Source: Nocardia amikacinitolerans NBRC 108937 (GTDB taxonomy: Bacteria > Actinomycetota > Actinomycetes > Mycobacteriales > Mycobacteriaceae). From it: 64,000 bases of DNA. This document shows, piece after piece, positions 26,832 to 35,075 of this stretch. Each line of letters starts with the position of its first letter. Position 1 is the first letter of the stretch. Location of the stretch: contig NZ_BDAU01000008.1 in the NCBI RefSeq assembly GCF_001612615.1, positions 153,306-217,305 of the forward strand, given 5' to 3'. The notes under the pieces are model-generated. The model made no database searches, had not been told where the DNA came from, and saw only the letters and a list, made by a program, of their open reading frames with translations. A program made the translations under genes and the position numbers.

Positions 26832-28235
26832 GTGACCGATGCCCTGGCGAGACGTAAGCGGTGGAATACCGTTGCCTCGAGGCTGACTCCCAATCCTCGC
26901 CACCCGGCGCGGCTGGTTGTCATGGGTTTCGGGGCCGCAACTATCGTCGGGACGCTGTTGCTGATGCTGCCGATCGCTGCGGAGTCGCGGGTGGCCACCG
27001 GCCCGGTGGACGCCCTGTTCACGGCGGTGTCGGCGGTATGCGTCACCGGCCTTGTGGTCGTCGACACCGAAAGTCATTGGTCGCTGTTCGGGGAGTTGGT
27101 CATCCTGGGCCTGATCCAGGTCGGTGGCCTGGGGATCATGACGCTGGCGTCGTTGTTCGGGCTGCTGGTGGCACGCCGGATGGGTTTGCGGATGCAGTTG
27201 ATCGCGCAGTCGGAAACCAAAACCCTGCGACTGGGCGAGAGTCGCCGAGTGGTGATCGGCGTAATCCGGATGAGTCTGGCGGTCGAGCTCGTCACCGCGA
27301 TCGCGTTGTCAGCGCGTTTTCTGGTCGGCTACGACCAAGGTGGTTGGCGCAGCGTCTATTTGGGAATTTTTCACGCGGTCTCGGCATACAACAATGCCGG
27401 CTTCGCGTTATATGCGGACAGCCTGATGGGTTATGCGAGCGACCCGTGGATCATCGTGCCCATCTCGATGGCATTCGTCATCGGTGGGCTCGGCTTCCCG
27501 GTGGTCTTCGAGGTCTCGAAATCGCTGCGCCGAGCGTGGTTTCGGCATTCTCCGGTGCGCAGGTTGTCACTGCACACCAGAATTACGCTGATTACGTACT
27601 CCGCGCTGGCAGCGGTGGGAGTGGTGGCGGTGGTCGCGCTCGAATGGACAAATCCGGGAACCCTGGGTCCGATGAATGTTGTGCACAAGCTGCTGGCGGG
27701 TGGTTTCCACGGTCTGTCACCGCGCACCGCGGGGTTCAACTCCGTCGATGTCGGTGCGATGAATTCCTCGACCCTGCTGATCAATGACACCTTGATGTTC
27801 ATCGGAGGCGGAAGCGCGGGAACCGCGGGCGGGATCAAGGTCACGACCTTCGCGCTGTTGGCCTTCGTGATCATGGCCGAGGTGCGCGGTGAACCGACCG
27901 TCCATGTGATGGGACGCCGCTTGGCGGCGCCGGTGCAGCGGCAGGCTTTGACAGTCGCGTTGCTCAGTGTCGGTGCCGTGGTGACCGGGACGATCACCTT
28001 GCTGACCATCACCGGTATGGACTTGGACGCGGTCCTGTTCGAAGTGGTGTCGGCGTTCGGCACGGTCGGTCTGTCGACGGGGATCACCGCAGACATCCCC
28101 GATCTTGGGCTTATCGTTTTGATCGTGCTGATGTTCATCGGACGATTGGGTCCGATCACGCTGGCCACCGCCTTGGCTTTGCGTGATCGAGGCCGTCGTT
28201 ACGAACTGCCAGAGGAGCGACCCATTGTCGGCTAG
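26832..28235 (+). CDS. TrkH/KtrB-family potassium transporter subunit
   Basis: A 467-residue membrane protein. Four pore loops are visible: AVSAVCVTGLV near residue 60, AVSAYNNAGF near 188, HGLSPRTAGFNSV near 293 and VSAFGTVGLSTG near 408; the glycines form the selectivity filter. Paired hydrophobic helices flank each loop, as in KtrB. It should admit K+ (or Na+) together with its RCK partner, whose gene overlaps its 3' end. GTG 26832 has AGGAA about 8 nt upstream; longer readings lack support. Confidence 0.92.
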   Translation: MTDALARRKRWNTVASRLTPNPRHPARLVVMGFGAATIVGTLLLMLPIAAESRVATGPVDALFTAVSAVCVTGLVVVDTESHWSLFGELVILGLIQVGGLGIMTLASLFGLLVARRMGLRMQLIAQSETKTLRLGESRRVVIGVIRMSLAVELVTAIALSARFLVGYDQGGWRSVYLGIFHAVSAYNNAGFALYADSLMGYASDPWIIVPISMAFVIGGLGFPVVFEVSKSLRRAWFRHSPVRRLSLHTRITLITYSALAAVGVVAVVALEWTNPGTLGPMNVVHKLLAGGFHGLSPRTAGFNSVDVGAMNSSTLLINDTLMFIGGGSAGTAGGIKVTTFALLAFVIMAEVRGEPTVHVMGRRLAAPVQRQALTVALLSVGAVVTGTITLLTITGMDLDAVLFEVVSAFGTVGLSTGITADIPDLGLIVLIVLMFIGRLGPITLATALALRDRGRRYELPEERPIVG

Positions 28236-28899
28236 GAAATCACGCAGGCTCGGCACCCGAGTGGTGGTCATCGGGCTGGGTCGCTTCGGTAGCGCCTTGG
28301 CTCGTGAGCTGGTCACGCACGGTTCAGAGGTGCTGGCGATTGATTCGAATCCGCATCTGGTTCAGCAGTATTCCGACGAGTTCACCCATGTGGCGGTTGC
28401 CGACACCACCGATATGGAGGTCCTTCGGCAGCTTGGTGTGCCGGACTTCCCGCATGCAGTTGTCGGGATCGGGAGCAATATGGAGGCGAGCATTCTCACC
28501 ACCTCGCTGCTCGCCGATTTCGAGATCCCGAGGATTTGGGCAAAGGCGACCAGTCGGCGCCACGGCCAGATTCTTGAACGTGTCGGTGCCCACCACGTCG
28601 TCCTTCCCGAACACGATATGGGCGAGCGGGTGGCTCACCTGGTGACTGGGCGAATGATCGATTACATCGAGTTCGACGCCGACTACGCCATGGCCAAGAC
28701 TGCCGCGCCCACCTCGAGTATCGGCAAGACGCTCACGGCCAGTGGATTGCGCCAGCACTACGACATCACCGTCGTCGCCATCAAACACCGTGGTGCCGAA
28801 TTCACCTACGCCACCGCCGATACGGTCGTCGCCGAGGGAGATGTGCTGATCGTGTCGGGACGCATCGAAGAGGTCGAGCGGTTCGCCGAGTTGACCTGA
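28225..28899 (+). CDS. TrkA/KtrA-type RCK gating subunit
   Basis: A 224-residue cytosolic protein that binds nucleotides and gates the membrane subunit. The Rossmann motif VVVIGLGRFGSALAREL starts near residue 10, the RCK-N domain runs to about 140, and a TrkA-C domain follows (TLTASGLRQHYDITVVAIKH). TTG 28225 has GAGGAG about 8 nt upstream and overlaps the transporter gene by 11 nt, so the two subunits are translationally coupled. The other start would lie deep inside the upstream gene. Confidence 0.92.
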   Translation: MSARKSRRLGTRVVVIGLGRFGSALARELVTHGSEVLAIDSNPHLVQQYSDEFTHVAVADTTDMEVLRQLGVPDFPHAVVGIGSNMEASILTTSLLADFEIPRIWAKATSRRHGQILERVGAHHVVLPEHDMGERVAHLVTGRMIDYIEFDADYAMAKTAAPTSSIGKTLTASGLRQHYDITVVAIKHRGAEFTYATADTVVAEGDVLIVSGRIEEVERFAELT

Positions 28900-29062
28900 G
28901 GTCCGGACCAAGACGCCGGTCGGGCGCACGGGCTAGACCTGGGCGGACGACATGTCGATGGAATCGTGCCCGTGCCTTCGTCGTCCGGCCATCACGGCCG
29001 ACCCGCTGGCGCTTCCGATGCGAGTCGACCGCGGCGACACCGGCCGATCGAGCCGCCACCTG

Positions 29063-29371
29063 TCAGCCCAAGGGCCATGCATGTGCGCCTTGACGCTGCA
29101 GGAGGCTGATCAACGCATCGCGTGGTGCGCGATTTCCGCTCAAATGATCAACCGACGGCACCGCGACATGGTGGGCGTTGGCGCGGCGCAGCTCGGCCGG
29201 CATGGCGAAGAACGCTCCGCCGTCTGGCCCGGTCTCATGGAACACGGCAGCGAGATCGAAACCGTGTTCGTGTGCGAACTGCTGGAAGCGTTCATCCGAA
29301 AAGCCGGGACGCTCATCTATGAGGTGCAGTCGAAGGTACCCATACAACAACGGATGCAGAGCACTAGACAT
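29063..29371 (-). CDS. Small protein with resolvase-like N-terminal features
   Basis: A 102-residue protein opening MSSALHPLLYGYLRLHL, echoing the YGYLRV strand of serine recombinases, and RFQQFAHEHGFDLAAVFHE, like the following helix-strand unit. The catalytic serine position and the rest of a recombinase are missing, so it is not a functional recombinase by itself. ATG 29371 has AGGAGA 9 nt upstream. Similar small proteins occur in actinomycetes without known function; the comparison is from memory. Confidence 0.55.
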   Translation of the reverse strand: MSSALHPLLYGYLRLHLIDERPGFSDERFQQFAHEHGFDLAAVFHETGPDGGAFFAMPAELRRANAHHVAVPSVDHLSGNRAPRDALISLLQRQGAHAWPLG

Positions 29372-29812
29372 CAGCAGAGGTCTCCTGGTGCCCCTCGATG
29401 GTGCCGCTCAATAGTTCCCGCGTGAGTCGAGCCGAATTTCCGCTTCGGTCTGGTGCGCGCAGGGCGGTACGGCGGCCGTGCGCGATCCGGCACGCAGAAA
29501 CTCCCCACCGATGCCGGGTCGTGTCTGAGTTGTGTCGTTCCGGTCGTTGCGGTCCAGGACGCCGAAGCGGAGACGACCGCGAGGCGTCAGGCGGCCCATA
29601 GGATTGCTGGTGCTGCGTTGAAACGAGGACTGCCGTACTCCGAAACGGACTGCCGCACAGCAGTTTTGGCGTGTCGTCCGCGCGGCTCAGTGATGGTCGC
29701 GAGTTGCCCAGTCGGATGACCGTTCGGAGCGCCGGACTCGCCGTATCAGCGCCGATCAAGAGCTACATGTAGAATCATGTATTACATGTATTTCATTCAG
29801 AGATAGGGGCGA
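29372..29812. other. Gap before AbrB-type gene
   Basis: No supported gene in about 440 bp. Short frames on both strands lack start signals and recognisable domains. The last 50 bp are AT-rich and hold the palindromes listed separately. Confidence 0.5.
29764..29790. promoter_or_regulatory. Twin TACATGTA palindromes upstream of AbrB-type gene
   Basis: Two identical 8-bp palindromes (29764-29771 and 29783-29790) flank a third CATGT, giving CATGT units about every 9-10 bp in an AT-rich stretch 23 bp before the gene. A TAGAAT that could be a -10 box overlaps the first. Autoregulation by the AbrB-type protein is plausible. Confidence 0.5.
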
Positions 29813-30100
29813 GTGGTGGCAACGGACGAGACAGCCTCATACGGCCCTGCAGGGCGCGGGTTCTACGGAGCGGTGACAGTCGGCGCGCGAGGCCAGATTG
29901 CGATTCCAGCCCAGGCACGTCGTGATCACGGCATTTCACCCGGTGACAAACTGTTGGTACTCGGCGATCCCGAGCAAGGGCTGGCACTGATGAAGCTCGA
30001 GGTGCTGCTGCGGAATCTCCAAGGTTCCTCCGAACTGCTCCAGCAGATCCTCGACCATTCGAGAAGCGACTCGACCGGCGATGAGGGCGGCAATGCGTGA
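29813..30100 (+). CDS. AbrB/MazE/SpoVT-family DNA-binding protein
   Basis: A 95-residue protein. The core GAVTVGARGQIAIPAQARRDHGISPGDKLLVLGD is the swapped-hairpin AbrB fold (GQI.IP...R...I..GD.L). The C-terminal 40 residues are helical and may help dimerise. GTG 29813 or 29816 can start it after an AGGGG. Its stop overlaps the start of the membrane-protein gene, an arrangement seen in other actinomycetes. It could be a transcription factor for this pair rather than an antitoxin, since no toxin gene adjoins. Confidence 0.85.
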   Translation: MVATDETASYGPAGRGFYGAVTVGARGQIAIPAQARRDHGISPGDKLLVLGDPEQGLALMKLEVLLRNLQGSSELLQQILDHSRSDSTGDEGGNA

Positions 30101-30551
30101 GACCGCGCCTGGCACACGGCACTCGGCGCCCTGGCATCTCTGGGTCGTCGGCACCCTGTTCGTCCTGCTGAATCTCGGCGGCGTCTACGACTACGTCATG
30201 GCGCTCAGCGAGAACGCCGACTACTTCCGATCCCAGAACTACAACGGCGAACAGATCCAGTACTTCACCGACTATCCAGTCCTACCGGCCATCTTCTGGA
30301 CCATCGGTGTCTGGGGCGGACTGCTCGCTGCGATCCTGCTGTTCCTGCGGACCCGGTGGGCGCTGCTGGCCGCCCTCGCCGGGCTGCTGGGCCAAGTGAT
30401 CCTCGACATCCTCACCTTCGGTTTCCGCGACCGATGGCAGGTCCTTGGACCGCGCCTGGCTCTGTTCGATCTCGGGGTTCTCCTGCTGACAGCAGGGTTC
30501 GTCATCTACTGCCGGACGCTCGTGTCCAGAGGGATGATGGCGAGGCGCTGA
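30093..30551 (+). CDS. Four-helix integral membrane protein of unknown function
   Basis: About 152 residues with four hydrophobic helices: WVVGTLFVLLNLGGVYDYVM, AIFWTIGVWGGLLAAILLFL, ALLAALAGLLGQVILDILTF and LFDLGVLLLTAGFVIYC. No transport or enzyme motif is visible. The start is either ATG 30081 or ATG 30093; the latter has GAGGG 5 nt upstream and overlaps the AbrB-type stop by 8 nt. The coupling suggests that the AbrB protein controls the level of this membrane protein. Confidence 0.75.
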   Translation: MRETAPGTRHSAPWHLWVVGTLFVLLNLGGVYDYVMALSENADYFRSQNYNGEQIQYFTDYPVLPAIFWTIGVWGGLLAAILLFLRTRWALLAALAGLLGQVILDILTFGFRDRWQVLGPRLALFDLGVLLLTAGFVIYCRTLVSRGMMARR

Positions 30552-30579
30552 CGGAGTCCGCCCTGCTTCCACAACCATC

Positions 30580-30840
30580 ACGCGTCACCGCCGTCACCTT
30601 CGCGTCGGCGCTTTCGAGCACGGTCACCCCGAGTGTGGCCAGCCGCTTGGCCACCGAGCGCCGACCCGAGGGTGCAGGTACGGCCAAGCACCGCACCACA
30701 CACCAGGGTGACCCGGCGGCCCTGCTCCGCCAGCTCGGCAGCGACCTCGATGCCGGTCGGACCGGCACCGACCACCGTCACCGCGGCGTTGGCGGGCGCG
30801 GCGTCGAAGCCGACACAGGATGCCGCGAACGGCATCGTCC
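30580..30840 (-). pseudogene. FAD/NAD(P) oxidoreductase fragment, frameshifted
   Basis: On the minus strand ANAAVTVVGAGPTGIEVAAEL is the second Rossmann motif of a pyridine-nucleotide disulfide oxidoreductase or NDH-2. Its frame then degenerates, but the neighbouring frame continues with GRRSVAKRLATLGVTVLES and AKVTAVTRDG, the expected next part of the fold. So a frameshift lies around 30660-30690 and both ends of the gene are missing. It is a decayed gene within the island. The 313 bp from 30841 to 31154 hold nothing else supportable. Confidence 0.65.
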
Positions 30841-31154
30841 GGCAGCCCGTCGGCGACGAGCGGCTCGGCCGAAATCGTGGACGAGCCCGACTCGCGCTGC
30901 GGCCGCCTTCGTGGCCTTGGGCCGCTTCGGCCCCGAGTCCTTCACCGGCTGATGCTCATCGGTCAACTCAATCCCTCGCACCACAACGCGACATCAAAGC
31001 AGACCAACACCAGCCACAAAGCAGATCAGCCACAACAACTTTGAGCACGCACCCTAGGGCCGCGTAGGTTCGTTCGAAATACTGGATGGTCGGCGTTTCG
31101 GGGGCATTCGGTTCTGTGGCACTGGTTTTCGAGGTTGTCGGCGCGGATGTGTCG

Positions 31155-31445
31155 TCAGTGGTTGGTCAGGAACTTCAGGCGGCCGTCGGTTTGGCCCACG
31201 GTGAGCTCGATGATGTCGGCGGCGACGACGTCGGCGGCGACGAAGGGGTCTTCGGCGACGCGCTGCTGGAGGTCTTCGGCGGTGGTGTTGTGTGCGAGAA
31301 CGGCCCCGCCCACACCGGGTTCGATGCTGCCGACCAGGAGAAACACGTCGTCGTCGAAACCGCGTTGGATCCATTGCTGGTGGCCGGCCATGTGCTGCGG
31401 GGCTGCGGCCTTGTTGCTGGAGAATTGGAGCTGGACTACGAACAC
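31155..31445 (-). CDS. YciI-like protein
   Basis: A 96-residue alpha+beta-barrel protein. VFVVQLQFSSNKAAAPQHMAG opens it, and DDVFLLVGSIEPGVGGAVLAH then EDPFVAADVVAADIIELTV follow the YciI pattern (a conserved His and the DPF motif). YciI relatives are small putative enzymes of uncertain function. GTG 31445 is chosen because longer readings only shadow the upstream TetR gene. It is the last gene of a three-gene operon with the TetR and OYE genes, 22 nt after the TetR stop. Confidence 0.8.
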   Translation of the reverse strand: MFVVQLQFSSNKAAAPQHMAGHQQWIQRGFDDDVFLLVGSIEPGVGGAVLAHNTTAEDLQQRVAEDPFVAADVVAADIIELTVGQTDGRLKFLTNH

Positions 31446-31467
31446 TGTTGTCTCGCTTCTGTTTTCG

Positions 31468-32085
31468 TTAGCGTTGTTCGATGGTGGCGTCGAGCCATTC
31501 GTGCAGTCGCCCGACTTCGCGGCGGATGAACGCTTCGTCGCGGAAGGCGTTGGCCAGGGTGGCCACGCCTTGGCTGGCGGCGAGTACGTGCATGGCCAAT
31601 TCGTCGGCGTCATCTCGATGCCCGAGGTGGGCGAATTGCGTGCCCAGCCAGTCCCGGAACAGTGTGAACAGGCCGCTGGCGGCGTCGAGGGCGCTGTGGT
31701 CGAGTTTGGCCAGCTCGGTGGTGAGGGTGCCGACGGGACAGCCGTGGTCTTGAATGTCGGCTCGGTTGACCAGCAGGATGTCGATGAACTTTCGAATCCG
31801 CGCGACGGGGTCCGGCGCCTCGGATTCCCACTGGGTCAGCATCTCCCGGGTGCGCGCGCGGCGGGCGGTAATGACGGCGTCGAGAAGGTCGTCTTTGGCC
31901 TTGAAGTGGTAGTAGAAGTTGCCGCGTGAGAGCCGCACGGCCTCGGCGATGGACGCGAACGAGGTGTGCTCGAATCCATGGTGGTAGAACAGTTCGTCCG
32001 CGGCGGCGACGATGTGTTCACGAGTTGCCTTGCCGCTCGACGTGTTACCGCGTGCGTCTGGTCGAGCGATTCGTGGATCAGGCAC
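31468..32085 (-). CDS. TetR-family regulator (NemR-like context)
   Basis: A 205-residue TetR regulator. The DNA-binding part is TREHIVAAADELFYHHGFEHTSF then AVRLSRGNFYYHFKAKDDLL (residues 20-66); the C-terminal domain HGCPVGTLTTELAKLDHSA is the TetR_C-type found in NemR/AcnR-like proteins, with a cysteine near residue 115 that could sense electrophiles. GTG 32085 overlaps the OYE stop by 8 nt. In E. coli NemR controls nemA (an OYE-family reductase), which supports autoregulation of this operon. Confidence 0.9.
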   Translation of the reverse strand: MPDPRIARPDARGNTSSGKATREHIVAAADELFYHHGFEHTSFASIAEAVRLSRGNFYYHFKAKDDLLDAVITARRARTREMLTQWESEAPDPVARIRKFIDILLVNRADIQDHGCPVGTLTTELAKLDHSALDAASGLFTLFRDWLGTQFAHLGHRDDADELAMHVLAASQGVATLANAFRDEAFIRREVGRLHEWLDATIEQR

Positions 32086-33169
32086 TGAGCGCCTCCTCGT
32101 ACGGATGGAACGGATAGTCGATGTAGCCGGTGTCGCCGCCGGTGTAGAAGGTGTCCCGATCGGGTAGCGCTAGCGGCAGACCTTCGCGATAGCGGCGCAC
32201 CAGGTCCGGATTGGCCACGAACGGCGTCCCGAAGGCGACCAGATCGGCGTGTCCGGCACGGATGGCGTGCTGGGCGCGTTCGAGGTCGTAGCCGTTGTTG
32301 GCGATGTAGGTTCCGGCGAACGCCGCGCGCAGCGCGTGATAATCGACGGTGCGTGCCGTAGTCGTCATGTCGCCCTCGAGGACGTGGAGGTAGGCCAGCC
32401 CCCGTGGATTCAGCTGGTCGGCAATGTATTCGAAGTGTCGCTGCGGGTCGGAGTCCGACATGGAATTAAAGCCGTTCTCCGGTGTCAATCGCACACCCAC
32501 TCGCCTCGCCGGCCAGACGGTGCACACGGCGTCGAGGATCTCGTTCAGCAGCCGCATCCGGTTGCCTGCACTGCCTCCGTAGGAGTCGGTGCGGTGATTG
32601 GTCCCGTCTCGCAGAAACTGATCGATGAGATAGCCATTGCCCGCGTGCACCTCGATGCCGTCGAACCCGGCCCGCTTCGCCTGCTGCGCGGCGTCGCGGA
32701 ACTGCGCCACAATCGCCGGAATTTCCTCGATATCCAGCGGCCAGGGCGTCACGAAGTCCTGCATCCCGGCGTAGGTCACCGCCTGCCCGTCCGGCCGCAC
32801 CGGCGACGGGGCGACCGGCAGAGCCCCGCCGGGTTGCAGGCTTGGATGTGAGACGCGCCCACAGTGCTGCAACTGCGCGAACATGCGCCCCTGTCCGGCG
32901 TGAACCAGATCGGTCACCCGCCGCCAGCTCGCCGCCTGCGCATCGGTGTACACCCCAGGCGTGAACGGATAGCCCACACCTTGCGCTGACACCGGGACCG
33001 ATTCCGACACAATCAATCCCGCGCTCGCCCGCTGCCCGTAGTGGACCACCATCGCAGATGGCACCACGCCGTCGGCATCGGCGCGGTTGCGCGTCATCGG
33101 TGCCATCACCATCCGATTCGCCAATGTCAGCTCACCCAAACGAAACGGGCCGAACAAATCAGCAGACAC
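32078..33169 (-). CDS. Old Yellow Enzyme-family NADH:flavin oxidoreductase
   Basis: A 363-residue FMN enzyme that reduces activated alkenes, maleimides or nitro compounds. The N-terminus DLFGPFRLGELTLANRMVMAPMTR is typical; FDGIEVHAGNGYLIDQFL near residue 178 provides the substrate-binding His/Asn pair (HxxN), and NHRTDSYGGSAGNRMR near 200 the FMN-site loop. GTG 33169 has GGAGG 5 nt upstream. It is the first gene of an operon with TetR and YciI genes, behind two palindromic operators. Confidence 0.93.
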   Translation of the reverse strand: MSADLFGPFRLGELTLANRMVMAPMTRNRADADGVVPSAMVVHYGQRASAGLIVSESVPVSAQGVGYPFTPGVYTDAQAASWRRVTDLVHAGQGRMFAQLQHCGRVSHPSLQPGGALPVAPSPVRPDGQAVTYAGMQDFVTPWPLDIEEIPAIVAQFRDAAQQAKRAGFDGIEVHAGNGYLIDQFLRDGTNHRTDSYGGSAGNRMRLLNEILDAVCTVWPARRVGVRLTPENGFNSMSDSDPQRHFEYIADQLNPRGLAYLHVLEGDMTTTARTVDYHALRAAFAGTYIANNGYDLERAQHAIRAGHADLVAFGTPFVANPDLVRRYREGLPLALPDRDTFYTGGDTGYIDYPFHPYEEALSA

Positions 33170-33203
33170 GCCATCCTCCGGAACTCAGCTCACACACACC
33201 ATA

Positions 33204-33245
33204 TAGGTCATGCGTCCTAGACGGTAGGCTAGGACACCCGACCTA
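33204..33245. promoter_or_regulatory. Twin palindromic operators before OYE operon
   Basis: Two 16-bp sites TAGGTC-ATGC-GTCCTA (33204-33219) and TAGGAC-ACCC-GACCTA (33230-33245) share the form TAGG(W)C-N4-G(W)CCTA, 26 bp apart and 35-76 bp before the OYE start. They are the probable targets of the TetR protein in the operon. Confidence 0.72.
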
Positions 33246-33271
33246 GAGGGTCAAGGTGTGCAGCTCCACGG

Positions 33272-33604
33272 ATGGCGACATGGCCCTTGGAACGTCCCCG
33301 GCGGAGCAGGGCCTACATCGGCGCGAAGATCGCCAAGCTCGACGCCGCCGAGATCGAGGCCAGCCGCCACGGCGAACCCGCCGACGCGAAAGCGGCTGCG
33401 GTGCCGACATTCGCGACCGCGATGGTACGCACGCGCGGTGGCGTCGAGGAGGCCGGCATCAAGACCGCCCAGGCAGTCGGCCTGACGGACGGTGAGAGCA
33501 CCGAGGTCATTGCCAACGTCGCGCTCGATGTGTTCACCAACTACCTGAACAAGGCCGTCGACACCGACACCGACTGGCCGGTCGTACGCCACCATGAGCA
33601 CTGA
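33272..33604 (+). pseudogene. Carboxymuconolactone decarboxylase/AhpD-like, N-terminally truncated
   Basis: About 110 residues matching only the C-terminal two thirds of an AhpD-like protein: YIGAKIAKLDAAEIEASRHG, AVPTFATAMVRTRGGVEEAG and VALDVFTNYLNKAVDTDTDWPVV are in family order. The upstream CxxC redox motif and preceding helices are absent, replaced by unrelated sequence (MATWPLERPRRSR). It is therefore probably inactive. Its stop overlaps the start of a truncated TetR gene. Confidence 0.65.
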
Positions 33605-33899
33605 CCTTGCGCGAAAGGCGATGAACCATCGCTGGTTTCGCGAAACTGACGGAATCCGCGCCACCATCGCCTACCACCGCCACTGGCTGACCGGACTGTT
33701 CCCCTCGATCCTGGGCGAGCGCTGCGATCGCGACCTCACCGCGGCACTGGTGCAACTCATCGACGGCGCCGTCAGCGCCGCCCACCTCGACCGCGACCGC
33801 GTCGCCGCCCGCCGCGCCCGCGCGACCGCCGACCTGCTCCTGGAAACCATCGAACTCGAAGCACCGCAAAGGAACTCGCGCAGATCCACACAGAATTGA
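33594..33899 (+). pseudogene. TetR C-terminal domain fragment
   Basis: A 101-residue frame whose LVQLIDGAVSAAHLDRDRVAA and ARRARATADLLLETIELEA resemble the C-terminal helices of a TetR regulator, but the DNA-binding helix-turn-helix is missing. It overlaps the truncated AhpD-like frame by 11 nt. It looks like the surviving end of a regulator once paired with that gene. Confidence 0.5.
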
Positions 33900-34099
33900 C
33901 CTGTCCGCTACCGAACATGAAGCCCTCGTTCACGCCGTCACGCCGTTGCGATTCGAGGCGCGCCGCACCGCCACCGATCGCGCTGACCGCAACCGGTCGC
34001 ATGGGAGTGGAAGTACGGTCGCCGTCACGCAGCGGGCGGTAGGCATAGGCGGAAGGGATGCCCAGCCGGATCGAAGAGAACCCGGCACTGGCTGGGCGC

Positions 34100-34250
34100 A
34101 GGCTGATGATCGGCAAGTCGGCCACCAGTCCGATGGCCTGCAGTTGCGCCTCATCGAGGTCGGTAGCCACGAGGTCGAGATGAATTTGCTTGGGAATTCC
34201 CTCATCCGGCCAGGACAGTGCCCGGTGGTTTGGCACGCGAATCGCCGTGA
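34100..34250 (-). pseudogene. Possible VOC (glyoxalase-like) fragment
   Basis: A short minus-strand stretch reads WPDEGIPKQIHLDLVATDLDEAQ, resembling the P.Q.HLD...DLDAA segment of vicinal-oxygen-chelate proteins, including one metal-binding His. Neither the start nor the remainder of the domain is recognisable, and nothing else is supported between 33900 and 34365. Confidence 0.35.
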
Positions 34251-34365
34251 GAATCAGATGCGAAAGCTTGACACTCACGAATTGCTCTGTGCGCGTTGCG
34301 ATCACACCACCCAGCAACTCTGCCCAGAAGGACGCCGGGGTGGTCGGATCGTCGCAGCGCTGCTG

Positions 34366-34992
34366 TCAAGCGGCGAACATGGCTGCGACGGCCGACTCGT
34401 CGCCATCGATCTCGACCAGCCCGTAGCGGCGTGCATCGCTGAGGGTCAAAGCCCCGGCGGCGAGCCCGAGCACATAGGCGGGTTCGGCGCGGACGGTGGC
34501 GTCGAGATCGCGGCCGTCGGGCGCGCCGACCTCGAACCCGGCGCTGGTCGCCCGGAGCTGGAAGCGTGGGCCGCCGATCTCGAGGCCGATCGTCGCCGAG
34601 GGGCGAGCCTCGACCCGGGTGGCGAGCAGTGCGGGAACCGCGAGGGCGAGCCACTCCGGGCGGAAGGCGTCGCCGCCGGGGCCGGAGACCATCAACGGGG
34701 TGGACCAGCGGATCAGGCTCTCGATCGGCTCGCGCAATTCGGCACCCCACGGTGTGAGGGCGTATTCGACCACGCTGCCCTGCCCTGTCAGCCGCCGCTC
34801 GACCACGCCTGAAGTTTCCAAGTCACGGAGGCGATCGGCGAGCAGGTTGGTCGCGATACCGGGCAGACCCTCGAGTAGCTCCCGGTAGCGCGCTGGTGTG
34901 ATGAGCAGCTGGCGGATGATGAGCAGATTCCACCGGTCGCCCACCACTTCGAGGGACCGGGCGAGCCCGCAGTACTGGCCGTAGCTCCGCAT
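34366..34992 (-). CDS. HxlR-family winged-helix regulator with C-terminal SCP2-like domain
   Basis: A 208-residue regulator. MRSYGQYCGLARSLEVVGDRWN is the HxlR opening, with the conserved cysteine; LLEGLPGIATNLLADRLRDLE is the recognition region. The C-terminal 100 residues (TIGLEIGGPRFQLRATSAGFE) resemble a sterol-carrier-like fold that may bind a small lipophilic effector. ATG 34992 is preferred over 34995 because AAGGA is better spaced. It is divergent from the haloalkane dehalogenase-like gene and probably controls it. Confidence 0.85.
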   Translation of the reverse strand: MRSYGQYCGLARSLEVVGDRWNLLIIRQLLITPARYRELLEGLPGIATNLLADRLRDLETSGVVERRLTGQGSVVEYALTPWGAELREPIESLIRWSTPLMVSGPGGDAFRPEWLALAVPALLATRVEARPSATIGLEIGGPRFQLRATSAGFEVGAPDGRDLDATVRAEPAYVLGLAAGALTLSDARRYGLVEIDGDESAVAAMFAA

Positions 34993-35005
34993 CATTTCCT
35001 TCGAT

Positions 35006-35034
35006 CGCTTGAGAAATACAAGTGCGCTTGAGAA
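35006..35034. promoter_or_regulatory. Direct repeats in HxlR/hydrolase divergent promoter
   Basis: CGCTTGAGAA occurs at 35006-35015 and 35025-35034, 19 bp apart, in the 83-bp region between the divergent genes. They are candidate HxlR binding sites. Confidence 0.5.
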
Positions 35035-35075
35035 GATCAATCATATCTTGATGCCGAGCCGAAGAGGGGGCCGCC

